Assembly: GCA_023213395.1 (NCBI GenBank)
Contig: CM041465.1
Coordinates: forward strand, 198,221,741-198,285,740
Length of the DNA: 64,000 bases
Direction of reading: 5' to 3'
From: Cycas panzhihuaensis
Lineage: Eukaryota; Cycadophyta
Part shown: positions 46,174 to 57,496 of the stretch, piece after piece
How the letters are laid out: each line of letters starts with the position of its first letter
Position numbering within the stretch: the first letter of the stretch is position 1
Notes under the pieces: model-generated
What the model was told of the DNA's origin: nothing
The model's database searches: none
Seen by the model: the letters and a program-made list of their open reading frames with translations, nothing else
Translations under genes and position numbers: made by a program

Positions 46174-48200
46174 TTTCTTCCTTCATATTTCTCACTTACA
46201 CTTGCAATGGAGCCATCACTTCCTTCTCCCCCACAATCCATGTGGTGAAGGAGATTGTGAAAGTGGATTTAGAAATATTTTTAAGTTATTGTGATAGCAT
46301 ATTTTATATTGTTTGCTTTCCCTTTTTCTTTTGTAGGTTTGAGATCATAATATAAGGAGTTATAAGGCCCAAGGATTCCAATCCTTTGATGGCCATTCAT
46401 GATATCTTATTCTTCTTTTTCTTTCCCCTCTTTTTATCCATTTAAAAAGGGGAAATGTTGCTAAAATTTTTCTAGCATTTAGAAGAATGATTGTAAGGGG
46501 CAGTTTTACCCAATTTTTTTAAAGAATTTTGATCTATTTAAAATATTCATCATTTTATTCTCTCACCTTGCCCATATTAGGATCCTAGTGATCAAAATAA
46601 TGATGGAAATTTCATATGCTATCATGTGTTAATGAGATATTAGCAAGCTGAAATTTCTGCAAAAATGTAATTTGCTTACTGAACTTCACAAGTCTACAAA
46701 ATCTTCTACAGAGCTCCAATTGATATGATTCTCATTATGAAAGATGAAGATCTGAGTCTACTTTCCATCACAAAAATTAGCACCTAATTTTGATATCGTA
46801 TGAGGAAGTTATTGCTATTTTAGTGAACAGTAGTTATTTTTAGTAAGAATTCTAGAAAAATATAATCTCCTAAGTTTATAGGGTTGCCAAACACTTTTCA
46901 AAACTTATTTAGACTTGATTCCACTTCTAATAATGAAGCTCTAAGTCTAGTTTGTAGCACAAAAACTAGCACTACATTTCAACATCGTAGGAGAAAGTTA
47001 TTGCTAATTTAGTGAAGACTACTTTCTTTTGTATTAACAAAAAAAAAAAAAACTGAAGAAAATTTCTTTCTTCTTTTTATAAGGCTTAAAAGCCCATTGT
47101 AAAAGTGAGGAAAAAAAACACCTGGATCAAAGAAATATCTAGTGTCTTCACTCATTTATTAGCATTGCATTTCAACACTTTAAAATCACTCAAAGTAAGA
47201 ACACTAAAGACACTTCAAGTGAGCACTCCAAAAGCACTCTAAGCAAGCATTCTATTTTTAGTTAAATGTACGTTTGATGCAATTCGATAATCTTTTCACT
47301 CTTCTTGAAAGGAATGCATCATGTACATTATTTTCTGCTATCTTATACCTGTTCACACACTTTCCAAGGTTGAGATAGCTTGGTTGACAGAATTTCATAC
47401 CATAAAGGAGGTGTGAGTTTCAAGTTGGGACTGGACTAAATCAGAATATTGGTGAGGTTTGATTAGCCATATCATTTTGCCTCAATCAGGGATCATCCTG
47501 ATAACTAATTAAGAAAACTAAAACTTTAATATAAGATTAAAATATACCCAATCTAATATCTATCATAGCCATGGGTATGCATGTACCACTCTTTAGAGGA
47601 GATATATAGCTGCTAATTGGTGAACTGGGTGAGGATTAGGAGTACCTAGGCTCCGTTGTGACTTGGATTTCATCACCAAGCATAATTGTGGGTATCGTGG
47701 GTGAAGGCCAACTTAATTCTATTAGAAGCCTAGGCATCCCTTCAACAATCTCAACCATATGTTAGACACAAGTTAGAGGTTATTGGGTTGATTACGCATC
47801 CTACATTTAAGTTTGAAGTTGTGTAAACCCAATGATATTAGCTTCTATATTGGCCTATAATCTTGTATATTGATCACTTACTTATTTGTAAAAAGTGATC
47901 CATAGTGTAATCACAATCATAGTGCTTCTCATATTCCTACTGTATTAGATTAATACTTACCACAAGTGTTAGTGGCTAATTTTCATCATAGTACTTCTCA
48001 TATTCCTGTTGTTTTAGGTTAATATTTGTCACAAGTGTTGGTGACTTTTCTCTAAGTTGTTCCCTTTATCTTCAAGTAGCCATTCTCACTTCTTCTTCCT
48101 TCTACTACACTACTTCATTACATTTCTAATTTGTAAATAGTGATTGGTCATTTATTGCCATCACTTTTATAGTCCCTTATTCATTTCTTCCCTTCTCAAA
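46174..48200 (+). other. D leader with internal duplications
   Basis: No gene. Holds a diverged duplication of about 185 bp (46680-46865 and 46866-47040), each copy having an 'agaaagttattgct-ttttagtgaa' phrase; a 14-A run (47039-47052); and a tandem pair of about 63 bp (47917-47980 and 47981-48044) around 'cttctcatattcct'. Confidence 0.6.
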
Positions 48201-48207
48201 AGATACC

Positions 48208-49200
48208 ATATCTTTACAGTTTAAGCAAAATGTGAACTACATTCTAAAAGGGAAAGAAAATTGGGATATGTGGTTCACTGGTGTTAAAAATGCTGCAAAA
48301 TATGAAGGTCTATAGAGAGATCACTTGCTACCTATACCATATGTTGCAGCTATAGCTACCTCAGTTACTTCTAGAGGAGGTGCTCCAACTACTCCCACTA
48401 AAGCTACAACTAAACATCAATGGGAACTTAATGATGATAAAATCCTTGTAGGGATACTACTTGTCATTGATTATTCCCTACACAATATCAGTGATGAAGC
48501 TATACATGATACATCATAGAAAGTTCTTAAAGTTCTTAAGAAGAACTTTGACACTAAATCATACTTAGAATTTGTTCACTTAGTGCTGAAGATGAACAAA
48601 TTGAAAATACAAAAAGGACATGCAAGTGAGATAATCAATCTCTTTCGTCCAATCAAGCAAGCTATTGATAAAAATTTTAAAACTTAATGCATTGCATGGG
48701 CTTTCTCAATTCAGTGATGTCTCCATATCCTAGATTATAAAAATCTATTGGGAAGTCTTCAATCTAGTGACACTTTGAAGACCTTAAACTTTAAGGCTCT
48801 TACTGATAAATTCATTAAATTTAATAAGACCTTTGGTACCAACTTTACCACTATCTCAGATCCAGTTGATGCTACTTTTGAAGTAGAAGAAGATCTTTGT
48901 TATACCAAAAATCAAGGTCAATGCTCTCATAGAGGTGGTAATTCCCATGGAAGATGAAGAGGTAGACAACAAGGACAACATCCTCTTAGTCAACAGCTCC
49001 TCAACTTTAACAAAAATAGTCTCAAGGCCAAGGCCAAAATTATCAACCTAGACCTAGATCCAGTAATCAGAGATAATCCAACCAGCCCAATACTTCTTAG
49101 GGGACTAGAAATCAAACAATTATGTACTAAAGGTGTAATAGAAAATGACATTATGCCAAAAATTATAGCACTGCCACCAAAAAACTACTAAGTTATCAAT
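48208..49200 (+). pseudogene. D gag, degraded
   Basis: From 48217: 'FKQNVNYILKGKENWDMWFT' and 'GVKNAAKYEGL', the copia gag start (LxGxNYxxWxxxM). Then an open block at 48325-48519 (64 codons), 'KVLKVLKKNFDTKSYLEFVH' and 'ALTDKFIKFNKTFG'. A Gly/Arg-rich segment (48935-48990) sits where the zinc knuckle should be, but no CCHC motif remains. Confidence 0.75.
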
Positions 49201-49409
49201 AGCACCATGGTGCACATAATGTTGATAATACTTCTTTTGAAGATGATTTTATTAGAACATAATTTGCTCATTCACACCTTTAAAGAATTGGGACCACTTC
49301 ATCAAATGTTGTTAATAGATCCATTAAGTATATTAAGGCTCATTGTGGCTATGCTTATTCACTTTTGCCTTCACCACTTGGAGTTGCAAATAGTGCCACC
49401 TCAAATACT

Positions 49410-49850
49410 TCATTATTGATCATGGATACCAGAGCAACATAACACATGACTTGTCATTGCCAGTTGTTTTAGGATTTTGACTCTAAAGTTTATGGTATTA
49501 TACACATGGCTGACAAATCATCTCAACAAGTCGAAGGACTTGGAAATATTTTCTTAAAACTCCTAGGCCTTCCAAATTTTACACTTGTTGATGTTTTATA
49601 TATTCCTGATCTGAAGCAGAATTTGCTCTCCCTATCTACCCTTATCTCTCATGGATTTGATCTGAGTGTAACTATAAACAATCAAACTCTCTGTCTCATT
49701 CACCCTCCTTTAAATGTTGTGGTTATGACTAGAATTCTTGATGGAAAACTTTTTCACCTAACTGGCTTACCATCCTATGAAGCCAACTATGTTGATGATG
49801 AATTTGCTTTTACCACAACCCTAACTCCTTAAAAGTTATCCCAAGTGGCC
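49410..49850 (+). pseudogene. D aspartic protease
   Basis: 'WI-DTRATEHMTCHCQLF' at about 49420-49470 is the copia protease active site (W-I-x-D-S-G-A-T-x-H-M), with Gly changed to Arg. Followed by an open block 49506-49832: 'VEGLGNIFLKLLGLPNFTLV', 'DVLYIPDLKQNLLSLSTL' and 'GKLFHLTG', all standard. Then 'ALWDAHIGHIKIDHLREL', the pre-integrase motif (LWHxRLGHxxxxxLxxL). Confidence 0.9.
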
Positions 49851-50670
49851 CTATGGGATGCTCATATAGGCCATATCAAAATTGATCATTTAAGAGAACT
49901 ATAATCTAATCTTCCTAGTTTGCCTAGGCTCTCCTTTAAGCCCTTTAAATGCAAAGCATATATTATTGCTAAATCTCAAAGAGAACCCTTTTCTCATAGT
50001 CAGTGAAAATCTAGCCAACATTTGTAGCTTGTACACTTAGATATATGTGGTCCTATACCCATCCCTTCTCTCAAATAGAGTGGTACTATATTACTTTCAT
50101 TGATGATTTTACCAAGAAAGTATGGGTTACTTTTCTTGCAAAGAAAGATGAAGCTTTTTCTATGTTTCTAGCTTTCAAGGTTCACGTGGAAAATGAATCT
50201 AGATTCATGATCAAAATACTCAAGATTGACAATGGTGGCGAGTATACATCCAATGAGTTTGAATCGTGCCTATGTCAACATGGAATCAAACATCAGACCC
50301 TAGTTGTAGGTACACCCTAGTAAAATAGAGTTACTGAGTGCATGAACAAGACCATCATGAACATGGCTCATGCTATGCTAGTATATAAGAATATCCCTAT
50401 CTATCTTTGGGTTGAGGCTATCTGGACTACTGTGTATTGCATCAACACTATTAGTCCCTCCAAGATCGGCTCCTCTCCACATGAAATGTGGTACGGACAA
50501 ACCCCCTCTATCTCCCACTTTAAAATTTTTGGTTCTATTTGTTATGCTTATATTTTGGAGGAACATAGAAATAAGCTCCAAGATAAAGACATCAAAGGCA
50601 TCTTTATCAGATACCCTATGGAAAAAAATGGATACAAGGTTTTTATACCTTCATAGCACAAAATCATCAT
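49851..50670 (+). pseudogene. D integrase
   Basis: 'LVHLDICGPIPIPSL' at 50030-50075, then an open block to 50320: 'WYYITFIDDFTKKVWVTFLA' (first Asp) and 'KIDNGGEYTSNEFESCL' (second Asp), 'QHGIKHQTLVVGTP'. Then 'NRVTECMNKTIMNMAHAML' keeps the catalytic Glu (family: NGVAERMNRT). Open again 50342-50656 with 'WVEAIWTTVYCINTISPSKI', 'HFKIFGSICYAYILEE', and the D-I-K-G-I-F-I motif. A one-base shift and a stop separate the blocks. Minus-strand open stretch 50378-50581 is a shadow. Confidence 0.93.
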
Positions 50671-51095
50671 TACTAGAGATGTTATCTTTGCGGAGACTAA
50701 AGATCAATTACTTAGACTTGACTCTAAGATGCCTTCATACCAATTTAATGATGCTACTAAATTTGATGTTTAGATTCCAAAATTTAGGGGGGGAAATGCT
50801 CAACAGTTGCTCAAAATCTTAGAATATGACAATAGAGCCTTGAAGGATATAAGTTATGACTCCCAGCCAATGTGTACACATCTAGAACCATCATTTGTGA
50901 ATAGCCAAGTTAACAAAGGTAAAGCCATAGTAGAAGGATCATCTTCTCCAACATTTGTGGTTGGCCCATCTTCTCCAGTATCATTAACTTCCTTCGTACC
51001 AAACATTTTACGTGATCCTTTTTAGGATTAAAATGAAGACTAAGAGGCTGCGGAAATAAAACCCTTATTCCCAACTCGAGGTTTTCGTAAAGCCA
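50671..51095 (+). pseudogene. D linker between integrase and RT
   Basis: 'ITRDVIFAE' logic (about 50668-50690), then a Ser/Pro-rich open block (50807-51025). Poorly conserved, as usual for copia pol here. Confidence 0.6.
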
Positions 51096-51112
51096 ACTAG
51101 CTACAGAAGGAC

Positions 51113-52010
51113 ATGCAACTAGATGAGGTAGGTAAAACTAGCACTAGAAGTGCCCATAGAGCAAGGATGCATGAATCACTTTCCATTGAGCTTGAACTAA
51201 CAGAACTACAACTTGCTCCTAATGAAGAGCCCCTAACATACCAAGAAGCTGTAAAGCATGTAGCTTGGAGAAATTCCATAAACGAAGAGTACCAATATCT
51301 TATCAAGAACAATATATGGGAACTTGTTGATCTACCACTTAGAAGAAAGGTAGTTCAAAATAAATGGATATTAAAAAACAAGTATAGATTAGATGAGACC
51401 CTAGAAAAACCTAAGGCAAGGTTGGTAACAAAAGGATTCACGTAAAGGCAAGGCATCGACTACACTGAAATCTTTGCTCCTATAACCAAATGGCCTATAA
51501 TCAGAACTCTTATAACCTTGGCTACTCAACAGGGTTAGAAAATCCACCAACTCGATGTTAAGACTGCATTTCATAATGGGGACCTTAAAGAAGAAATTTA
51601 CATGGCTCAGTTAAAAGGATACGAGATTGTTGGTCAGGAGCATAAGGTTTGCAGGCTCAAAAAGTCCTTGTACGGCCTAAAGTAAGCCCCTCGTGCTTGG
51701 TTTACCAATTTATCTAAAAGAATGAGGCAACTTGGATATAAGGTTTATGACTATCAAGATATTGATGTAACATTAGTCATCAAGACCCAAAATTATAAAG
51801 TCACTTACCTCTTAATCTTTATGGATGACATGCTAATAATAGGGAATAGTGAACATGTAATTAGCCAGTTGAGGAAGGGCCTTACTAAAACTTTTGAATT
51901 ATTTGACCTTGGGTTAATGAAATATTACTTGGGAATTGAAGTAACTTAAAAGAATGGCAAAATCTTTCTCTCCCAAGAAAAATATATCAATAATCCTCTG
52001 ACTAAGTTTC
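51113..52010 (+). pseudogene. D reverse transcriptase
   Basis: Open at 51113-51445: 'EPLTYQEAVKHVAWRNSI', 'NNIWELVDLPLRRKVVQNKW' and 'KPKARLVTKGFT'. Then 'GIDYTEIFAPITKWPIIRTL', '[20 protein letters not shown]' (catalytic Asp), '[17 protein letters not shown]', and 'LLIFMDDMLIIGNSEHVI' with the active site Phe-Met-Asp-Asp intact (51808-51862), 'FELFDLGLMKYYLGIEV'. Only three or four stops, each at a Gln/Trp codon. Confidence 0.95.
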
Positions 52011-52770
52011 AGTTGGAAGGTGCTCGACTAGTGGATACACCTATGGAGCCTAATATTAAACTCTTAACTGATAATGACATTAGGGAGGTAGAAACAATAT
52101 TCTACATGCAACTTATAGGTAGTCTCATCTATACTACCAACAGAAGGCCAGATATTGCATACTATGTTGGTATTCTTGCAAGATTCATGGCAAATCTTAA
52201 GGAGAATCATTAGCAAGCTACAATATGAGTATTAAGGTACCTAAAGATGACCAACAAATATGGTCTGTTATATGAACCCAATGCAGAATTTAAACTTTAT
52301 GCATACACAAACTCAGACTTTGCTAGAGATAAAGACATAGGAAGATCTACATCTGGGTACATAACATTTCTTAGAATAGCACCAATATCATGGAAATCTA
52401 GATGACAAAATATAGTTGCTGACTCAACTACTAAGGCTGAGTATATTACTGCTTCTGAGACAAGTAAGGAGGTGATATGGCTTAGAAAATTATTGAATAT
52501 ATTAAATGCCACCTAAACAAGTTCTATTAGCTTACATGTAGATAATCAATCTACAATCTATATGGCTAAAAATTCTATATTTTATGATCGTGCCAAACAT
52601 ATAAGTACGAAAGTCCATAGGATTAGAGAACTAGTTCATGATAGTATAATTCAACTAGAGTACTACCCCATAATAGATCAAGTGGTCGATATCTTCACTA
52701 AACCACTGAAAAGGGTGAAGTTTGAATAGTTTTGAAAGCAACTAGGTCTTAGGGTCTCTATCTCTGATTG
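52011..52770 (+). pseudogene. D RNase H
   Basis: 'GARLVDTPMEPNIKLL' and 'YMQLIGSLIYTTNRRPDIAY' (52013-52213 open), then 'FKLYAYTNSDFARDKDIGRS' (first Asp), 'ISWKSR-QNIVADSTTKAEY' (catalytic Glu), 'SLHVDNQSTIYMAKN' (third Asp), 'HISTKVHRIRELV' and 'QVVDIFTKPLKRVKFE', the complete copia order. All three acidic residues are kept. Confidence 0.95.
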
Positions 52771-53193
52771 ATTGAAGGAGATGACAATAGGACCAGCATA
52801 CTCTATCTCATTCATGAAAATCGCTTGTGGGTACAAAAGGACAAGAGTAAGTCTCTACTCTATCCCATTCGTAAAAACTCCTTATGGGTGTAAAAGGATG
52901 AGGGTTATATTATTTTAGAAAATTAGAACCTATGAAAACCTGAAAAGGCATGGGGGATGACCAAATGGTATCTGGAGACTTAGTATATTTCAACTACAAA
53001 ATTCATTGTACTAATTGGCTATTTGGCTTTATTTAAAGAGCTATATGAGCCAGGTTAGTAGATTAGCAAATTTATGGGTTTTCTTCCCCATGATGGTTTC
53101 CTACAAAAGTGTCATAGTAGTTTGCTTTATAAGAGGTTCAAATGAAGACCTCATAGGATATAATAAAATATGATGAAATGACCTTCTACCATT
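52771..53193 (+). other. D 3' untranslated region with a tandem pair
   Basis: Two adjacent units of about 58 bp (52796-52855 and 52856-52912), both with 'tactctatc-cattc-taaaa-c-cttgtgggt-caaaagga'. No coding. Confidence 0.65.
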
Positions 53194-53204
53194 AAGGGGG
53201 AGAT
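53194..53204 (+). other. D polypurine tract
   Basis: aagggggagat directly precedes the 3' LTR. Confidence 0.92.
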
Positions 53205-53503
53205 TGAAAAGGGTTAATATCACAAGGTCATTACATTAGTTAATTTTTTTCTAAAAAGGGTCTTAAGTGAACTTTAAATTAGATCACTTAAGTGGAATGC
53301 ACTTTCATGTACATTATGTATAATTTCATTTCACCTAACTCTAATGCTCCCTCTCTCAATATAAAAGTAAAATCTTAATGGAGGAGGCTCATTCTTACCT
53401 TCCCATTTTGTGAGAGCTACTTTCTTTCTCCCAGGTTACTCTTACTCCTATGTTTGCCTTTGTGTTTCGTGCATGGAGATAAAGGATAGATCCACTCTTT
53501 TCA
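53205..53503 (+). repeat. D 3' LTR
   Basis: Nearly identical in layout to 45862-46159, with a TATA box at 53360-53367; followed by the duplication ctttt. Confidence 0.97.
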
Positions 53504-53508
53504 CTTTT

Positions 53509-53830
53509 TGGTATAGTTGAAAATCTTATAATAGTCTTCTCAACTAAATTATTTCACATGCGCCAATGATTGCTGCTTGATATTCTTCTTTAGTTATAGA
53601 TAGAGAGACTGTATTTTATTTCTTAGTGCTCCAAGCTATAATGACCAAACATATACTGAAGTTGTAACCTGAAGTTGATTTTCTATTATTGATGTCACTT
53701 GCCTAATCTAAATCTATATAACCTATTAACCAAAAATTTGATGAAGCTTTATAATATAAACCATATTCTAAAGTGCCTCTAAGATAACATAGAATTTTTT
53801 TTGGCTACTTACTAATGAGTAGTCTTTGGG
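53509..53830 (-). pseudogene. C RNase H, N-terminal part (right of nested D)
   Basis: - strand: 'SLGALRNKIQSLYL' and 'KKNIKQQSLAHVK' correspond to the A segment with 'SLEHQKEKYILF'. The frame runs up to the D insertion at 53509 and continues at 45861. Confidence 0.75.
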
Positions 53831-54995
53831 TCTTGCATGAATTTGAAGACAACACTAACTGAATACATTATATCTGGTCGGCTAGATGTTAAGTAAATCA
53901 AATTACCAATTACCAATTAATTATTTATAGAGTGTAGAATCAATAAGTGTAGAGTCATCTAGTTTGAAAAGCTTGATTCTTATTTTAGCTAAAGTTATTA
54001 ATGATTTATAATTTGTCATCCTAAACTTTTATAGTAGATCTAGGGTATATTTCCTTTAGGAGATGAAGATACAATTTTTATCCTGCCATACCTCCAAACC
54101 TAGGAAGTAATGTATTAATCCTAAATCTATTATTTTAAATTCCTTACACATGGCTTCCTTAAAGTTTCACAAAAGATGGGATTCATTTCCAGTGTAGATA
54201 AGATCATCTATGTAGAGTCCCAAAATTATGATAGATTCTCCCTTAATTTTGATATAGAGATTTGGATTTGATTGAGACCTTTCAAAGCCATGATCTCTAA
54301 AATATTTGTCAATTTGGGAATACTAAGCCTTGGGTACTTGTTTCAAACCATAACGTATCTTTTTAAGTTTGTACACTTTGTCTTCTTTCCCCATGACTTC
54401 AAAACTGATGGGTTGAGAGACATAGGTATCCTATTTAATGCAACCATTAAGGAAACCACTCTTAACATCTATTTGATAAAATTTTCATCCCATTTAAGTT
54501 ACCAAACTCATCATCATATGAATTATTTCCATTCAAGCAATAGAAGCAAATGTTTCATTGTAACTAATACCTTCTCTTTGGTCATAACCTTTGGTGACCA
54601 ATCTAGCTTTGTATTTGTTGATTAATTTATCATAGTAGAACTTGGTTTTATAGATCCACCTAGTGTCAATTACTCTTTTATTGGGAGGTAAGTTGATCAA
54701 TTCCCAAGTATCATTCTTAACAATGGAGTGATATTTGTCTTCTATTAACTTTCTCTAAGAAGAATGTGTATTGGCCTTATCAAAGGTTTGAAGCTCATGG
54801 GACTCCAAAACTTTACACATGAGGGTAAAATTTACCCTATGTGAGTGAGTGGATCTTTGATTGCTATTCAAAATGTTGCCTATATTATGATTCCTCTGAA
54901 TCCATTTTAGAAGACTTTGTAGTAGAAGTTGAGAAGAGGTTCCCTCCCCACTTAGTTCATTAATGACTTGTCTAGAGTCAAACATAGGATGCATA
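53831..54995 (-). pseudogene. C reverse transcriptase
   Basis: - strand: open 54755-54994 is the linker/RT start; 'NDTWELINLPPNKRVIDTRW' and 'INKYKARLVTKGYDQREGIS' (54700-54570), 'FYQIDVKSGFLNGCIK' (catalytic Asp), 'DKVYKLKKIRYGLKQVPKA', and 'LYIDDLIYTGNESHLL' with the active site Tyr-Ile-Asp-Asp intact (about 54215), then 'FKIIDLGLIHYFLGLEVW' and 'FISQRKYTLDLL'. Better kept than the RT of A. The + strand open stretch 54272-54625 is its shadow. Confidence 0.93.
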
Positions 54996-56395
54996 TATTT
55001 TGACTTGGTGGAATTGTTAAAATTGATTATTACTTCTTTCCTCTTTTTTTTATTATCATGATAACAAGCATCCTATTAAAACTTTACATCTCTACTTACC
55101 ATGACCTTTTTTGACTTAGGATCATAGACTTTGTATGATTTAAAAGTTTCACTATAGCCAAGAAATATGCACTTGATGCTATGGTCATCTAATTTAGATC
55201 TTCTTTGGTTAGATACATGTGCATAGGCTAGGAACCCAAAAACGTTTAAATGATATATGTTTGGCTTGTAGCCTATCTAAGCTTCTTCAAGTGTCTTCCA
55301 CCTTAGGGCTTTAGTGGAGCACCTATTAAGGAGATAAACAAATGCATGGACTTCTTCTACCTAAAAGTCATGGCCCAAGTTTTTATCTTTTAACATACAC
55401 CTTACCATTTTTATAATGGTGTAATTTTTCCTTTCAACTACACCATTTTATTATGGGGTGTAGGGAATTGTGAGTTGTCTTCTTATCCCATGATACACAT
55501 AGTATGCTTTAAATTCATTAGATGAATTCTCCCCTATTGTTGAATCTTACAGAGAGAATTTTGTACCCACTTTGTCACTCCACAAAGGTTTTGAAGTCAA
55601 TAAAGTGTTGGAAGGCATCTGATTTGAACTTAAGGAAGAATATCCAAGTTTTCCTTATGTAGTCATCAATGAATGTGATAAAATAGCATACACTTGTTAA
55701 TGAGGGGACATCCATAGGGCCGAAGATATTTATATAGACTCGTTGAAGTGGTCCAATTACCTGATAGCTATAATCTAGAAAACTTTCCCTGTGTTATTTT
55801 CCAAGTAGGCATCCCTCACATATGAATTTGTCCACTTCAATGTTAAGCAACCTATTAACCATGTTTATTATTTTTATTAGGGATAAACTACTATAGTTGA
55901 AGTGTCTAAATCTCTTATGCCATAATTCATTATCCAATTTAATTATGGTTCTTAAGGCATAGGTATCTGATGGAGTAAGGACAAGTTTGAAAAGTCTATC
56001 TTTTGTCATTTTATATTTTGCAATAATTGCCTTATTTTTCTTTTTGTCTTTAATTATATATTCACTATTATTAGAAATAATCTTATAATCCTAATCCATT
56101 ATCTACCTTACTGATAATAGATTTTTCTTAAGGCAGGAACATATAATACGTCATTGGGGTGTCTATACTCTTCTATATCTATCATGAGAGTTATGTTACC
56201 TCTACTAATTTATTCATGGGATTTATCATCTCCAAATATTATTGAACCTATTTTGCTTTTATCTAAGGTATGGAATAAATTCTCCTTATGAGTCATGTGG
56301 GTGGAGTAACACAAATCAATGTACCAATTATTATCTTCTTCTTCTTTGGCATTAAATCTAGATAGGAAAAGTCTGTTACTATCCCTTATGTCTAT
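54996..56395 (-). pseudogene. C protease and integrase
   Basis: - strand: 'WYIDLCYSTHMTHKENLFHT' (56330-56271) is the protease active site, with D-S-G-A as Asp-Leu-Cys-Tyr. The pre-integrase block is open at 55794-56009. In the integrase, 'GENSSNEFKAYYVYHGIRRQ' and 'NGVVERKNYTIIKMVRCMLK' keep the catalytic Glu (55440-55400). The tail has 'RRSKLDDHSIKCIFLGYS', 'YKVYDPKSKKVMVSRDVKF'. The first core Asp region is frame-shifted near 55660. Confidence 0.9.
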
Positions 56396-57496
56396 TGTGG
56401 TATTTGCACTATCGTTTACGGGTGGTCCATGTTTTGAAAAACATTTGTCATCTATATAACCACTATAATGATAATAGGTACAGTATAGTATCTCTCTTCT
56501 CTGATATCTTAGACTTCAACTTTGTGGATGGGTTCTTTCAATGTAGGATGATCTTCCCTTTTTCTCATAATGAGGGACTTAAATGTCCCTTTATCTACTA
56601 TCATAATAATCTTGATTTAATCTTGTAGCTTTAACATTTCCTTAGCAATTTGGGTAATATGAATGTGTCTTAGGTTGTTTCTCCTAATTTTGGTACCTAG
56701 GAGGCTTAACATTTTATTGGTTTACTCCTTGTCTCCTTTGGTGGGGAGCTTGATATTTAGGTAGATCATGACCCATATCCCTTCTAGGATTTCTATCCCT
56801 TCTCTTGGGAGATAGTTCTCTATATTTTGATGTATTTGCTTAATAATGAGATTGGATTCTAGCCTTAGTAGCAAAGGTATGCTTAAGGGATTTGTTTGCA
56901 TTTTGTTATTCTTTGACTAACATCAACATGGCACTTAGTTATTCCACTTTAAGGGTGCTTAGATCTTTGGAAATCCCTATGTTTGTCACTATTATTTCAA
57001 ATGTTCTTAAGGCACCTATACATCTCAAAATTCTTTCCACTACTCTTTGCTCTATAAGTGTATCCCCAAACAATCTCATTTGGTTAACTATGTCTTACAC
57101 CTTAGTCATGAATTTTATCATAGATTTTGTTGGCATCATTCGCAAATTTTTAAATTTACTTCTTAGTTTTTGAAACTTAGAAGACGTAGTTCTTTTATAA
57201 ATTAATTATAAGGTATCCCATGCTTCCTTTGACTTTGTTGACTCACTAACTCATGGGAAAATATAATCTTCTAATGCATAGAAGATAAGGGTAATCACTT
57301 CATTATCTTTTTTAACCTTTTCTTTATAAGCTTCCTTTTCAATGTCATTGGTATTCTAATGTAATTCACTATAACATGTTCTCACAATCTCCCACATGTC
57401 ATTAGTGATGGGGATGGGTCTCTTTCTCCTACTCTAATTTAGAAAGTTATTACCATCAAACTTGGGAATTATCATGTTTCTAAAGTTTGTTATCAT
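56396..57496 (-). pseudogene. C gag
   Basis: Starts at the ATG whose first base is 57496: Met-Ile-Thr-Asn-Phe-Arg-Asn-Met then 'IIPKFDGNNFLN-SRRKRPI', parallel to A gag. Continues with 'EAYKEKVKKDNEVITLIFYA', 'LRSKFKNLRM', and a zinc-knuckle remnant Cys-Thr-Tyr-Tyr-His-Tyr-Ser-Gly-Tyr-x-x-Asp-Lys-Cys-Phe near 56470-56425, where the His is Tyr. Confidence 0.88.

Larger units (their letters stand above)
45862..53503 (+). mobile_element. D: Ty1/copia retrotransposon nested in the RNase H of C
   Basis: 7642 bp with an exact duplication ctttt (45857-45861 and 53504-53508). LTRs of 298 and 299 bp have TGAAAAG...CTTTTCA ends. Primer site at 46162 and polypurine tract at 53194. Gag, protease, integrase, RT and RNase H all read on the + strand, with a long leader of about 2 kb. 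Coding decay is moderate. Confidence 0.97.

Noticed and set aside
45948-46355. Two open frames in the D 5' LTR and leader
   Set aside because: They cross the LTR end and primer site; not coding.
50378-50581. - strand open frame in element D
   Set aside because: Shadow of the integrase, which reads clearly on the + strand. The same holds for 51097-51312 and 52297-52512 on the - strand.
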